Shown here one piece after another: positions 22,591 through 29,419 of a stretch of 29,419 nucleotides of DNA (position 1 is the stretch's first letter; the number at the start of each line of letters is the position of its first letter). The notes under the pieces are model-generated. The model made no database searches. It saw nothing but the letters and a program-made list of their open reading frames with translations, and was not told where the DNA came from. Where the stretch lies: IMG/VR virus record IMGVR_UViG_3300030098_000657, positions 1-29,419 of that record, one strand, 5' to 3'. The position numbers and the translations under genes were made by a program. The DNA comes from a virus.

Positions 22591-24789
22591 TTATACTCTA
22601 CCAGCAACTTCCTCGAAGCTGACACCTGTGCGAGTAGCAACAAATGTTAGTGAAACGAAGTTGATAGATTTAGCGGGCTTGAGGAAGATGTCAGCACGGA
22701 ACTCATTATTATCTATGACATCTGGTGTGTTGTTTGTCTCGTCACAAATTACTAGGAAGTCATAAAGACCACGCTTACTTTGTACGTCACGTAGATATGG
22801 TTCTACGATATTGATAAAGTTTGCACGAGTAATTTCGTCATTGAACTCAAAGAGTTGAGCTTGTGCAGCTCTCTCTAGTGCCTGCTCGACTGTAAGGAAC
22901 AGTCTTCTAACGTTAATTCTGTCAAACGCTGAGGCATAACTAAGGGCAGTTTTGTCTCCGAAGAGCATAATGCCGATACCAGGACGGAATACAATCGGGT
23001 TGATCCGCTTGGTGTAAAGTGAATCTCTTTGTGCCTGCGTAGGATTGTAAGCCAACTTAGTAGCGTTATTAAGAACACCACGTTGTTGTCCTGCAGGAGA
23101 GAACCAAGGGAAGAACTCTCTATTAGTTCTTACCATTAGTCCAGCAATGTCTCCGTTACATGGAACATATCGGAATTCATTGTTGAACCTATCAAACATA
23201 TACTTATAACCACTATCTAGAATTAGATATGAAGATGAATTTGCACCATCTAGAGTGGCAATAACGTTTGATGTTTGTGTTGCAGAGTTGGTGATGTTAA
23301 CAACGTCTCCACGTTGAGGACCAGCAACAGCAACGCAATCTTTTCTATTCTCGGCAAGATCTGCTAACTTGTTGATCTTAGCTTGTGATTCTGCTCTAGT
23401 ATCACAACCAGGACCAGCAATCAAGTAATCAACAGCGATCTCGTCTTTTGTTTGGAACTTGTTGTAAGAAGTAATCAAAGCACCGAGTGTTGCCTTGAAT
23501 CCATTTGCAGCAGTGTAATCATTACCACCTGTAAGTGAATAAGTGGTAGCACCAATACCTGCAAAGTATCTTACATCTCCAGCATTCTGTCCCCACTGTG
23601 CATCAGCATTGCTAATAGCAGTGAACTGTGTATCAGCAAAACCAGTGTTAACTGGTCCAGTAAGACGCAGTGCGTCAAATGCTATGGATGGATTATATCC
23701 TGCAAATATTTTCTCTGAGAAGTCTGCAAGATAATTCTTATACCAAATGTTTTGTCCAGCACCAGATGTATTCTCAGCATCAAGTGCTTTAGAAAGTGAG
23801 ACGTGCTTCTCAAGGATATTACCCTTGATACCTGTGATTGATCCAGAGTCATCAACAACAACGACATGCATTGCATCGTTGTATGCACCTCTCTCAACAA
23901 CGTACTGATTAGTTACTGGTTTCTGAGCAATTGATTTCCAGAAGATAGTTGCGTTATCTAATTGGAGAGTCTGAGAATCATACCAATCTGCAACTGCAGA
24001 AGGTGTGAATCCACTAGAAGAATCTACTGTACCAGCAGGAAGCGTTGTGAACAAAGCTTGTGTGGTATCAAATGCATAGATGCCTCCTTCAGTGTAATCA
24101 ACCTTAGTTTCGGTTGAACCACCACCAACTGTTTCTACACGAGAAACAACCTTAACATCAATTGTTGAATTACCACCAACAGCGTCAGTAGAAACACCAG
24201 TAACAATACCCTTAAGGAATCCTGTGAAACTAGAAGTAGTTCCAGCACCAGGAAGAACTGTGCTTAGGGGAGCAGTTATACCATAACCAACAGTTACACC
24301 AGAACCTGCTAAACTTGTAGAAGATACAGTAAGTGTCTGATCAGCAAAGTCGTCAACGAAACAAACTTTTAGACCTTTTGCCCAAGTACCAGGATTCTTA
24401 GCGGCGTAATAGAAATCGGTAGCATTAGTGTAGTTAGACTGATAATCGTCGTAACTCTTAATCTTCAGAGTAGTAGTATTAGCAATACCAACACCAGCGT
24501 TAGCATTCTTGAGGTCATCATCATCAGTTCTAGCAACCTTAATGATACCACCATATGAGAGGAATGACGATGCTGTCATCCAATATTCATACTGACTGTC
24601 GGTGCTCAATGGCTTACCGAAAGTGTTGATTAAATCCTGTTCTGTTTCCACAGTGATTGGATCATCAACAGGTCCAAGTTCAAAAGGGCCTGCGATTGCA
24701 CCGATATTATCGAGTACATTATCCGCCCTTCCTACTGTTAGATCGACTTCCCTGATTAATACACCAGGTGATACTAACTGAATAGCCAT
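22591..24789 (-). CDS. gp18: Contractile tail sheath protein gp18
   Basis: A 732-residue protein, longer than the 659 of T4. The opening MAIQLVSPGVLIREVDLT and the C-terminal segments FRPGIGIMLFGDKTALSY, VRRLFLTVEQALERAAQAQL and EPYLRDVQSKRGLYDFLVIC are standard for T4-type sheath proteins; these C-terminal parts build the conserved contractile core. The middle (about 150-330) is variable, Thr/Ser-rich and likely surface-exposed. It has its own late box after gp17, and an AGAGGG ribosome-binding sequence inside an inverted-repeat arm. Confidence 0.97.
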   Translation of the reverse strand: MAIQLVSPGVLIREVDLTVGRADNVLDNIGAIAGPFELGPVDDPITVETEQDLINTFGKPLSTDSQYEYWMTASSFLSYGGIIKVARTDDDDLKNANAGVGIANTTTLKIKSYDDYQSNYTNATDFYYAAKNPGTWAKGLKVCFVDDFADQTLTVSSTSLAGSGVTVGYGITAPLSTVLPGAGTTSSFTGFLKGIVTGVSTDAVGGNSTIDVKVVSRVETVGGGSTETKVDYTEGGIYAFDTTQALFTTLPAGTVDSSSGFTPSAVADWYDSQTLQLDNATIFWKSIAQKPVTNQYVVERGAYNDAMHVVVVDDSGSITGIKGNILEKHVSLSKALDAENTSGAGQNIWYKNYLADFSEKIFAGYNPSIAFDALRLTGPVNTGFADTQFTAISNADAQWGQNAGDVRYFAGIGATTYSLTGGNDYTAANGFKATLGALITSYNKFQTKDEIAVDYLIAGPGCDTRAESQAKINKLADLAENRKDCVAVAGPQRGDVVNITNSATQTSNVIATLDGANSSSYLILDSGYKYMFDRFNNEFRYVPCNGDIAGLMVRTNREFFPWFSPAGQQRGVLNNATKLAYNPTQAQRDSLYTKRINPIVFRPGIGIMLFGDKTALSYASAFDRINVRRLFLTVEQALERAAQAQLFEFNDEITRANFINIVEPYLRDVQSKRGLYDFLVICDETNNTPDVIDNNEFRADIFLKPAKSINFVSLTFVATRTGVSFEEVAGRV

Positions 24790-24797
24790 GCTTGCGT

Positions 24798-24856
24798 CCC
24801 TCTGAGAGTTCCCAATTTCCTACAAATTATTTATTGAAAGCTACTTTTTCAGAGGG
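24798..24856 (-). repeat. 8-bp inverted repeat enclosing the gp18 late promoter
   Basis: CCCTCTGA (minus strand 24856-24849) and TCAGAGGG (24805-24798) are exact reverse complements 43 bases apart. The downstream arm contains the gp18 ribosome-binding sequence AGAGGG; the late box lies between the arms. Confidence 0.55.
24828..24835 (-). promoter_or_regulatory. Late promoter box before the tail sheath gene
   Basis: Minus-strand AATAAATA, 38 bases before the gp18 ATG, between the arms of a long-range inverted repeat. It matches the NATAAATA late consensus. Confidence 0.66.
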
Positions 24857-24874
24857 GAAACCGTGCGTGAACTA

Positions 24875-26542
24875 CTAACGATACTCCCACATATAACTCA
24901 TATCACCATAGGTTGACTCTATATCATCCCTATCTGCCTTAGTCCATCTAGTACCATCTTCATCTACAAATGAGTCATCTTCTAGTCCATCAAGCATAAA
25001 ACCAAATGGTGCCATGTCCTGTTCTATCTGATCTCTTTGATCTTCATATAGTCTTTTTCTTACATCTTGATCAGTAAGTTCTTTAAAATAATCCTGTGCC
25101 ACCAACCATGCGTATATCACAAGACACATTGCTAAGTCATCATTACAACCATCATCTGCTTCAAAGGAATTACTCTTTGAGATAAATGTAGTCAATTCTG
25201 ATATGATGTCATAATCATTAAATAAAACCTTGTCAGCCTCAATCATTGTCTTAAGATTCAATGCTCCGACTTTCTTCACAGTCTTGGACATCTTAACACC
25301 AAGTTGAACCTTAGATCCAGAGAATCCTTGTCCTATAACCTGTCCTGCTCTTCCTCTCATTGATGACATGAGAAGATTAGGATATTCAAAATCATAATTT
25401 AATATAGATGCTACCTGATCTCCTATATCATTTACCTCAACTAATATAAAAGCATCATTGTATCCTTTACAAGTTTCGTGTATAATATTAGGGAACAACA
25501 TAGGTTTAATTTCATTATTCCTATACTTTGCTACAACTTTATGGGGAAATGTGGTTATGTCTACGATTATAAATGTAGAATAATCTTCACCCACACCACG
25601 AGCAACGTCCACAGTGCAAACATAATCATGTTTCTCTTGTGGTTCCTCATATAAATCCAATCCTTCATTCGACATTTTTGGTTTGTCATAAACCAAGGAT
25701 TTTAATTTTGCTGGATTTATTAAAGTGTCAACAGAACCTAAGAAGTTACATTCAAACTCAACCTTGAATTGTGCTTCTGATGTGTTAGCAATAGTTTGTT
25801 GTTTCCATGCTTCATCTCTACCAGGGACTTCACTCCAATGGACTACAGTAGGTACATATTCATTATCTCCGTTCTCAGCATCGTGCCACATGCGATAGAA
25901 GTGGTTCATACCCTTAGGGGTAGAGACGATGATAATCTTAGTTGATTTACCAGATGAAATTGTAGGATATACTGAACTAAAAAAGTCGTCAGCAATATGA
26001 TTAGGAACGAATGCAAATTCGTCTAGGAATATGATGTTAAAGGTCATACCCCGAACTGCAGCAGCAGAGGTAGATGCTGCCATAATCTTAGAACCGTTCT
26101 CCAGTTCTAAACTACCTTTGTTCCATACGAGGATACCCTGTTGCATCCATTTTGGTAAGTTTTCGTAAGCAGTCTGAAGTCTTGCTAACAAGTCTCTGGC
26201 AGTCGCTGCCTTGTTTGCAAGGATACCAATATTAACATTATCATTAAAGATAGCATAATGAAGTAGATAAGATACAGACGTGGTTGACTTACCAGTCTGT
26301 CTAGGCATCATACAAATATTAAATCTATTCTCATGAAATCTATTAATTAACTTTTCTTGGAAGGGCCACATATCAAACCCAACCAGTCCCTCATCAACGT
26401 TTACAATCTTGATATATTCACGAGCAAAATAAACTGGATTAAGTTTGCACTTAATAAATTCATTAATTTGTTCACGGGTAAAATCAATCTCAGTATTTGC
26501 TTTCTTGAGATTGGGATTACCAAGATATATTTCTTGAGCCAT
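24875..26542 (-). CDS. gp17: Terminase large subunit gp17
   Basis: A 555-residue DNA-packaging motor, compared with 610 in T4. ATPase motifs: Walker A MPRQTGKST at 79-87 and Walker B IIFLDEF at 170-176, with a coupling motif near STPKGMNHFYRMW. The C-terminal RNase H-like nuclease has the acidic triad in VCTVDVARGVGEDYSTF, FILVEVNDIGDQ, and GCNDDLAMCLVIY. It translocates DNA through the portal and cuts the concatemer. It starts two bases after the 123-residue gene. T4 has small terminase gp16 just before 17, but no gp16-like protein is recognised here. Confidence 0.97.
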   Translation of the reverse strand: MAQEIYLGNPNLKKANTEIDFTREQINEFIKCKLNPVYFAREYIKIVNVDEGLVGFDMWPFQEKLINRFHENRFNICMMPRQTGKSTTSVSYLLHYAIFNDNVNIGILANKAATARDLLARLQTAYENLPKWMQQGILVWNKGSLELENGSKIMAASTSAAAVRGMTFNIIFLDEFAFVPNHIADDFFSSVYPTISSGKSTKIIIVSTPKGMNHFYRMWHDAENGDNEYVPTVVHWSEVPGRDEAWKQQTIANTSEAQFKVEFECNFLGSVDTLINPAKLKSLVYDKPKMSNEGLDLYEEPQEKHDYVCTVDVARGVGEDYSTFIIVDITTFPHKVVAKYRNNEIKPMLFPNIIHETCKGYNDAFILVEVNDIGDQVASILNYDFEYPNLLMSSMRGRAGQVIGQGFSGSKVQLGVKMSKTVKKVGALNLKTMIEADKVLFNDYDIISELTTFISKSNSFEADDGCNDDLAMCLVIYAWLVAQDYFKELTDQDVRKRLYEDQRDQIEQDMAPFGFMLDGLEDDSFVDEDGTRWTKADRDDIESTYGDMSYMWEYR

Positions 26543-26544
26543 AA

Positions 26545-26916
26545 TTAAGTTTGTCGATAACCACTAACGATAAAAGTACAAGTTCCACCAGCACCAGTTG
26601 ATTCAAAATTACCAGCACCAACGAACAAAGCATCTCCACTATTTTCAAGAACTAAAGGAGAGGCATAAACATCAAATCTATAATTTCCTCTATCTACAAT
26701 ATTTTCATCAGCAATCCTAAAATCAGGGGAATCTGTAGTTCCTCCATTAGGAACGAAATAAATCTGAGCACTAGTAGACGCTCCGTATCCAGCATGTGCG
26801 TATATACCATCAATATAAATCTTTTTATTGTCAATACAAGTAATCACACCTACAGTGCTACCATAGGCAACCTTTATGGGATTACATATTTTACCATAAA
26901 CAATTGGATTTGCCAT
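26545..26916 (-). CDS. Small structural-looking protein before terminase
   Basis: A 123-residue, probably all-beta protein, rich in Gly, Ala and aromatic residues. It has KKIYIDGIYAHAGYGASTSA at 31-50 and IYFVPNGGT at 52-60, repeating the pattern seen in the 199-residue protein between gp67 and gp21. It occupies the place of small terminase gp16, but gp16 is helical and this is not, so that assignment is rejected. A virion decoration or neck role is plausible only by inference. It connects to the 275-residue gene by TAATG and to gp17 with a 2-base gap. Confidence 0.72.
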   Translation of the reverse strand: MANPIVYGKICNPIKVAYGSTVGVITCIDNKKIYIDGIYAHAGYGASTSAQIYFVPNGGTTDSPDFRIADENIVDRGNYRFDVYASPLVLENSGDALFVGAGNFESTGAGGTCTFIVSGYRQT

Positions 26917-27743
26917 TAATTGATACTACTAGATTTAATTGCTTGGATTCTTTTGAAAGTTTCTTTTGGTTTATCAATCATATTTTTCTTTCTCTTTGCT
27001 ATTTGTTTAGATTGAACCTGATCAACTGTAGGGCAATTGGCCTCAGGTAACTGTAAAATTGGTTTAGTAGGATCTCTCATGACGACATCATAATTCATGA
27101 CCCTAGATCCAGGATATACTTTTACAATTGCATCTTGTACTTCTCTCTTAGAAGGAACCTTTAACTCAGGGAAAAACATCTGAAGAGACATATACTTACC
27201 ACGCCATTGGAACGTGACATACATTGTCTGTCCGTTTACTCTTGGAAGAGTTGTTGCTTCATAAGTATAAGTCTTTTTACCAACTTTGGTTTGACCATAC
27301 TCACTAGTTCTACCTGGACGCACTTGACCTAACTTAGTTCCTTTTCTAGAAACACCAGTAGATGTTTTACGTCCCCTCTTAGTAGTTGGGTGTAATGTTG
27401 CTTTGTCTTTTCCTCTTTTTGTGATCACAGCATCTTGGTCATACTTCTTACCAAGACGTTTCATTTGCTTTTTAAATTTCCTAAATTTTTTCTTAGGAGC
27501 ATTAACAGCAATAGATGGTTCACTTACTGTTTTCTTTTCACCAGTTTTACTATCTGTTTCAGGATACTCACCTTTTACTTTCTTATATCCGTAACCCATA
27601 CTACGGACTTTTTTACCCAGTTCCTTGTTACGTGCTTTATTTTCTTTACTAGATTTGTCACCCCTATTAGCAGTTAGGACTGCGGTGCTGCGTCTCTTAG
27701 AGTGCTGCACCTGACGTGACATACTGCCTTCATCTATCAGCAT
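26916..27743 (-). CDS. Basic two-part protein of unknown function
   Basis: A 275-residue protein. The N-terminal half has a segment (NKARNKELGKKVRSMGYGYK then KVKGEYPE, later EPSIAV) that recalls the DUF3293 pattern of a basic helix, GY turn and Glu-Ser strand, followed by very Lys/Arg-rich sequence. The C-terminal half (TMYVTFQWRGKYMSLQMFFP, then ELKVPSKREVQDAIVKVYPG) looks like a separate alpha/beta domain seen in other marine phage proteins. The ATG at 27743 is chosen over an in-frame GTG at 27749 because a GAGG sequence lies 8 bases upstream; it overlaps the preceding gene by 7 bases. Role unknown; position suggests a head or packaging-related protein. Confidence 0.6.
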   Translation of the reverse strand: MLIDEGSMSRQVQHSKRRSTAVLTANRGDKSSKENKARNKELGKKVRSMGYGYKKVKGEYPETDSKTGEKKTVSEPSIAVNAPKKKFRKFKKQMKRLGKKYDQDAVITKRGKDKATLHPTTKRGRKTSTGVSRKGTKLGQVRPGRTSEYGQTKVGKKTYTYEATTLPRVNGQTMYVTFQWRGKYMSLQMFFPELKVPSKREVQDAIVKVYPGSRVMNYDVVMRDPTKPILQLPEANCPTVDQVQSKQIAKRKKNMIDKPKETFKRIQAIKSSSIN

Positions 27744-29380
27744 TTCCACTTCCTCAACGCTAAAGCTTTACGAGTAGGTCTACCTTTCTCGTCTTTCATC
27801 GGTCCCTTCATACCACCCATGCGAGCACAGAATGATCTCTTTCTAGGACCGCCTTCTGGTTGTGGTGCTTTTAGATCAGATCCAGGATTCTCACGTTCGT
27901 AAGACTTTCTACCTTTCTCATTCAAACCACCAGACTTATTCTTACCTTCCTTGCGTTGCCATGCAGCAGACTTCTCTTGTATTTCTAGTTCTTCATTCTT
28001 TGGTCTACAGTCAGCAACCATTTTTCCACCTTTCATTTTCATACCAACTTTCTTATGAGTTTTCCAACACTCATCATAGAATTGATTAAATGTTTTGTAT
28101 TCTACTTCCTCCTTCTTACTACTATTACCCCAATTAGCAGCACCTACTTTACGGCACTTAACCAATGCACCTGATGCATATGCACTAGGCCATACAGAGT
28201 AACGTGACTTTACTTTATGATAGCAAGCATCTTTTGTCCCACTGCCCTTACCTTTCTTATCTGTTTCTGTTAATTGTGCTTCTTCTGTTTTATATGCAGG
28301 AACCTTTGCACCTTTAACACCTCTTCTTGCCTTATGCTCTTCTCTACGTTTGTCAATTAACTTACCTCTCTTATTCTCTGGATCAAACATTGCTGGTTCA
28401 CCATGACCAGGACCAGATCTTCTATAGTTTCTTATGCTTGCTTTACCATAATCTGAACGACCCTGATCAACCTTAGCCTCTACCTGAACTTCTTCTTTAG
28501 TCATACCTGATTGAAAACGATATCTGTCTAAAGGATCCAACCTTTTCTTCTTTTTAAAAGTACTCTTAACTTTATCTACTGCTTTACCAACAGGGCCTTT
28601 TACTCTAGATGCATCAGTCATGCCTGATTGATAAATGGCAAGTCTAGGATCTGCCTCTGTTACATGCTCTACTTCTTCTTTACGAGTCTTCTTTTTCTTC
28701 ACGCAGTTTGGATATCTCTTTCCAAACATAGTCTTCATACCCTTCTTCTCATAACCTTTCCAACATGCTTCATCAAGCATATCTTTATAACGCTCATAAT
28801 ATTCTTCCTTTGATATAGGAACACAATTAGGAACCATTCTATTTCCTTTTTTCTTTAATCCTTTTTGTGTATATCCATCCCAACATTTCTCATTCATTTC
28901 TTTCTTTTTATTCTTCTTACCATAAGTAATGCAAGGATCCTGTCCACATCCACAATTCTTCATATGACCTTCATTAGTCATTTTCTCCAGTTTATTTGCT
29001 TGACCCTTATGCATCTTACTCGCTTTAGCAAGTGCCTTAGACTGTCCCTTATGTAATTTACTTGCTTTATGAAGTTCCTTTGCAATTACTTTGAGTTCCT
29101 TTTCCTCGTATTGAACCTGATCTTCTAATTCTCTAGGAACTCTATCAGTTGAACCTGAAACCGTGCTGGCATAATCTCTTCTTTGCATTGCTCTTCTTGC
29201 CTTTGCACCAGCATCCATTGCCTTAGTCGCTTTCTTCTCCTTCTTTCTCTTACCAATCATGGTGATGACACTTTCCATAGCAGGTTTATCATGTTTCTTT
29301 TTACTACCAATCTTCTTTTTTAAACCTGCATAGGCATCGCCGTAAAGATTGTTGTCTTGCATGGAAGTTTCCTCTTTCAT
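27737..29380 (-). CDS. Large Lys-rich multidomain protein with Cys-pair repeats
   Basis: A 547-residue protein, very rich in Lys. Seen in order: a Lys-rich N-terminus; a tandem KASKxHKGQ repeat at 104-131; a CGCGQDPC cluster at 143-150; two Cys-pair repeats (C166-C186 and C206-C226); two QSGMT motifs (251, 290); a basic region; a Cys-bounded domain (C385-C409) containing VWPSAYASGALVKC; a third Cys-pair repeat (C438-C458); and a C-terminal domain (about 471-547) with SGGLNEKGRKSYERENPG and SFCARMGGMKG, which I believe is the DUF6321 family. It may be a virion DNA-associated or capsid-related protein, but no function is known. The frame is open upstream to the window edge, so the start may be 29380 (AGGAAG site), 29362 (GAGG site) or outside. 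Confidence 0.75.
   Translation of the reverse strand: MKEETSMQDNNLYGDAYAGLKKKIGSKKKHDKPAMESVITMIGKRKKEKKATKAMDAGAKARRAMQRRDYASTVSGSTDRVPRELEDQVQYEEKELKVIAKELHKASKLHKGQSKALAKASKMHKGQANKLEKMTNEGHMKNCGCGQDPCITYGKKNKKKEMNEKCWDGYTQKGLKKKGNRMVPNCVPISKEEYYERYKDMLDEACWKGYEKKGMKTMFGKRYPNCVKKKKTRKEEVEHVTEADPRLAIYQSGMTDASRVKGPVGKAVDKVKSTFKKKKRLDPLDRYRFQSGMTKEEVQVEAKVDQGRSDYGKASIRNYRRSGPGHGEPAMFDPENKRGKLIDKRREEHKARRGVKGAKVPAYKTEEAQLTETDKKGKGSGTKDACYHKVKSRYSVWPSAYASGALVKCRKVGAANWGNSSKKEEVEYKTFNQFYDECWKTHKKVGMKMKGGKMVADCRPKNEELEIQEKSAAWQRKEGKNKSGGLNEKGRKSYERENPGSDLKAPQPEGGPRKRSFCARMGGMKGPMKDEKGRPTRKALALRKWKC
28007..28069 (-). repeat. Cys-pair protein repeat, copy 3
   Basis: Encodes C438 to C458 with CW, KVGMK and DC at the same 20-residue spacing, 212 residues after copy 2. 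Confidence 0.65.
28703..28765 (-). repeat. Cys-pair protein repeat, copy 2
   Basis: Encodes C206 to C226 with CW, KKGMK and NC at the same spacing as copy 1; 40 residues after copy 1. Confidence 0.7.
28823..28885 (-). repeat. Cys-pair protein repeat, copy 1
   Basis: Encodes C166 to C186 of the Lys-rich protein: CW at the start, KxGLK in the middle, NC at the end, exactly 20 residues from Cys to Cys. Confidence 0.7.
28988..29071 (-). repeat. Tandem 14-residue helical repeat
   Basis: Encodes two adjacent copies, KASKLHKGQSKALA and KASKMHKGQANKLE, with a possible third partial unit before them. The copies are degenerate in DNA, so they were kept at the protein level. Confidence 0.55.
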
Positions 29381-29419
29381 TTTTTTCTTCCTTGGACTAT
29401 CGGTTGAAACATAAGTTGG
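29377..29419 (-). CDS. Possible 3' end of an upstream gene
   Basis: One minus-strand frame entering from the window edge encodes QLMFQPIVQGRKK and stops at a TGA (29379-29377) that overlaps the ATG of the Lys-rich gene as ATGA, the junction type seen throughout this genome. The frame of the Lys-rich gene itself is also open to the edge, so which is real cannot be decided here. Confidence 0.25.
   Translation of the reverse strand, partial: QLMFQPIVQGRKK

Noticed and set aside
26545-26916. Small terminase gp16 for the gene before gp17
   Set aside because: The protein is beta-rich with a GYG/VP-GGT module and shows no helix-turn-helix or coiled coil.

Overview
This window looks like part of the core genome of a marine T4-like myovirus, most likely a cyanophage or a close relative. 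The base composition is AT-rich. Every convincing gene lies on the minus strand, so transcription runs from position 29419 towards position 1. Recognisable T4 core genes appear in the order typical of marine T4-like phages: 17-18-19-20-67-(x)-21-22-23-(gp3-position tail-tube-like gene)-uvsY-uvsW-(x)-55-47-(DUF3110)-46-...-cobS-like-...-45-44-...-62. A DUF3110-like gene, a domain family I know from cyanobacteria, sits between 47 and 46. This fits a cyanobacterial host, although no photosynthesis genes are visible here. I see no tRNA, insertion sequence, integrase or CRISPR array, and no stretch over 300 bases lacks a gene.

Region A, morphogenesis (about 29.4 to 15.4 kb). It begins with three unassigned genes: a 547-residue Lys-rich protein with Cys-pair repeats, a 275-residue basic protein and a 123-residue structural-looking protein. 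Terminase large subunit (17), tail sheath (18), tail tube (19), portal (20), prohead core (67), a 199-residue structural-looking protein, prohead protease (21), scaffold (22) and major capsid (23) follow. A strong intrinsic terminator closes the block after 23. A second tail-tube-fold protein then starts a coupled unit with uvsY, uvsW and an Sm-like small gene. T4-type late promoter boxes (TAAATA core) lie before 18, 20, 67, 22 and the tail-tube-like gene.

Region B, late sigma and recombination (13.1 to 6.0 kb). A perfect host-type sigma-70 promoter (TTGACA, 17-base spacer, TATAAT) precedes gene 55. Genes 55, 47, DUF3110, 46, a 46-aa ORF, a 57-aa ORF, a HExxH/VWA protein, a 43-aa ORF, a 170-aa gene and DUF4385 then run as one string of overlapping start and stop codons. 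Phage proteins made from this unit would supply the late-promoter factor (gp55) and the Mre11/Rad50-like nuclease (gp46/47).

Region C, CobS-like ATPase and replication clamp (5.9 kb to 1). After a 78-base gap full of inverted repeats come a CobS/MoxR-like AAA+ ATPase, a DUF3310-like protein, sliding clamp (45) and clamp-loader ATPase (44). Three accessory genes follow (small membrane protein, DUF4338-like protein, glycosyltransferase), and then the start of clamp-loader subunit 62, cut by the window edge.

Most interesting non-coding signal: at several late genes (18, 20, the tail-tube-like gene, perhaps 67) a short inverted repeat is arranged so that a read-through transcript could hide the ribosome-binding region, while a transcript started at the local late promoter would lack the upstream arm. 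A similar geometry with a TATAAT box precedes the CobS-like gene. The gene 55 promoter also overlaps a mirror-image plus-strand promoter that shares a palindromic -35 region. All of this was read by eye; no database search or folding calculation was run.
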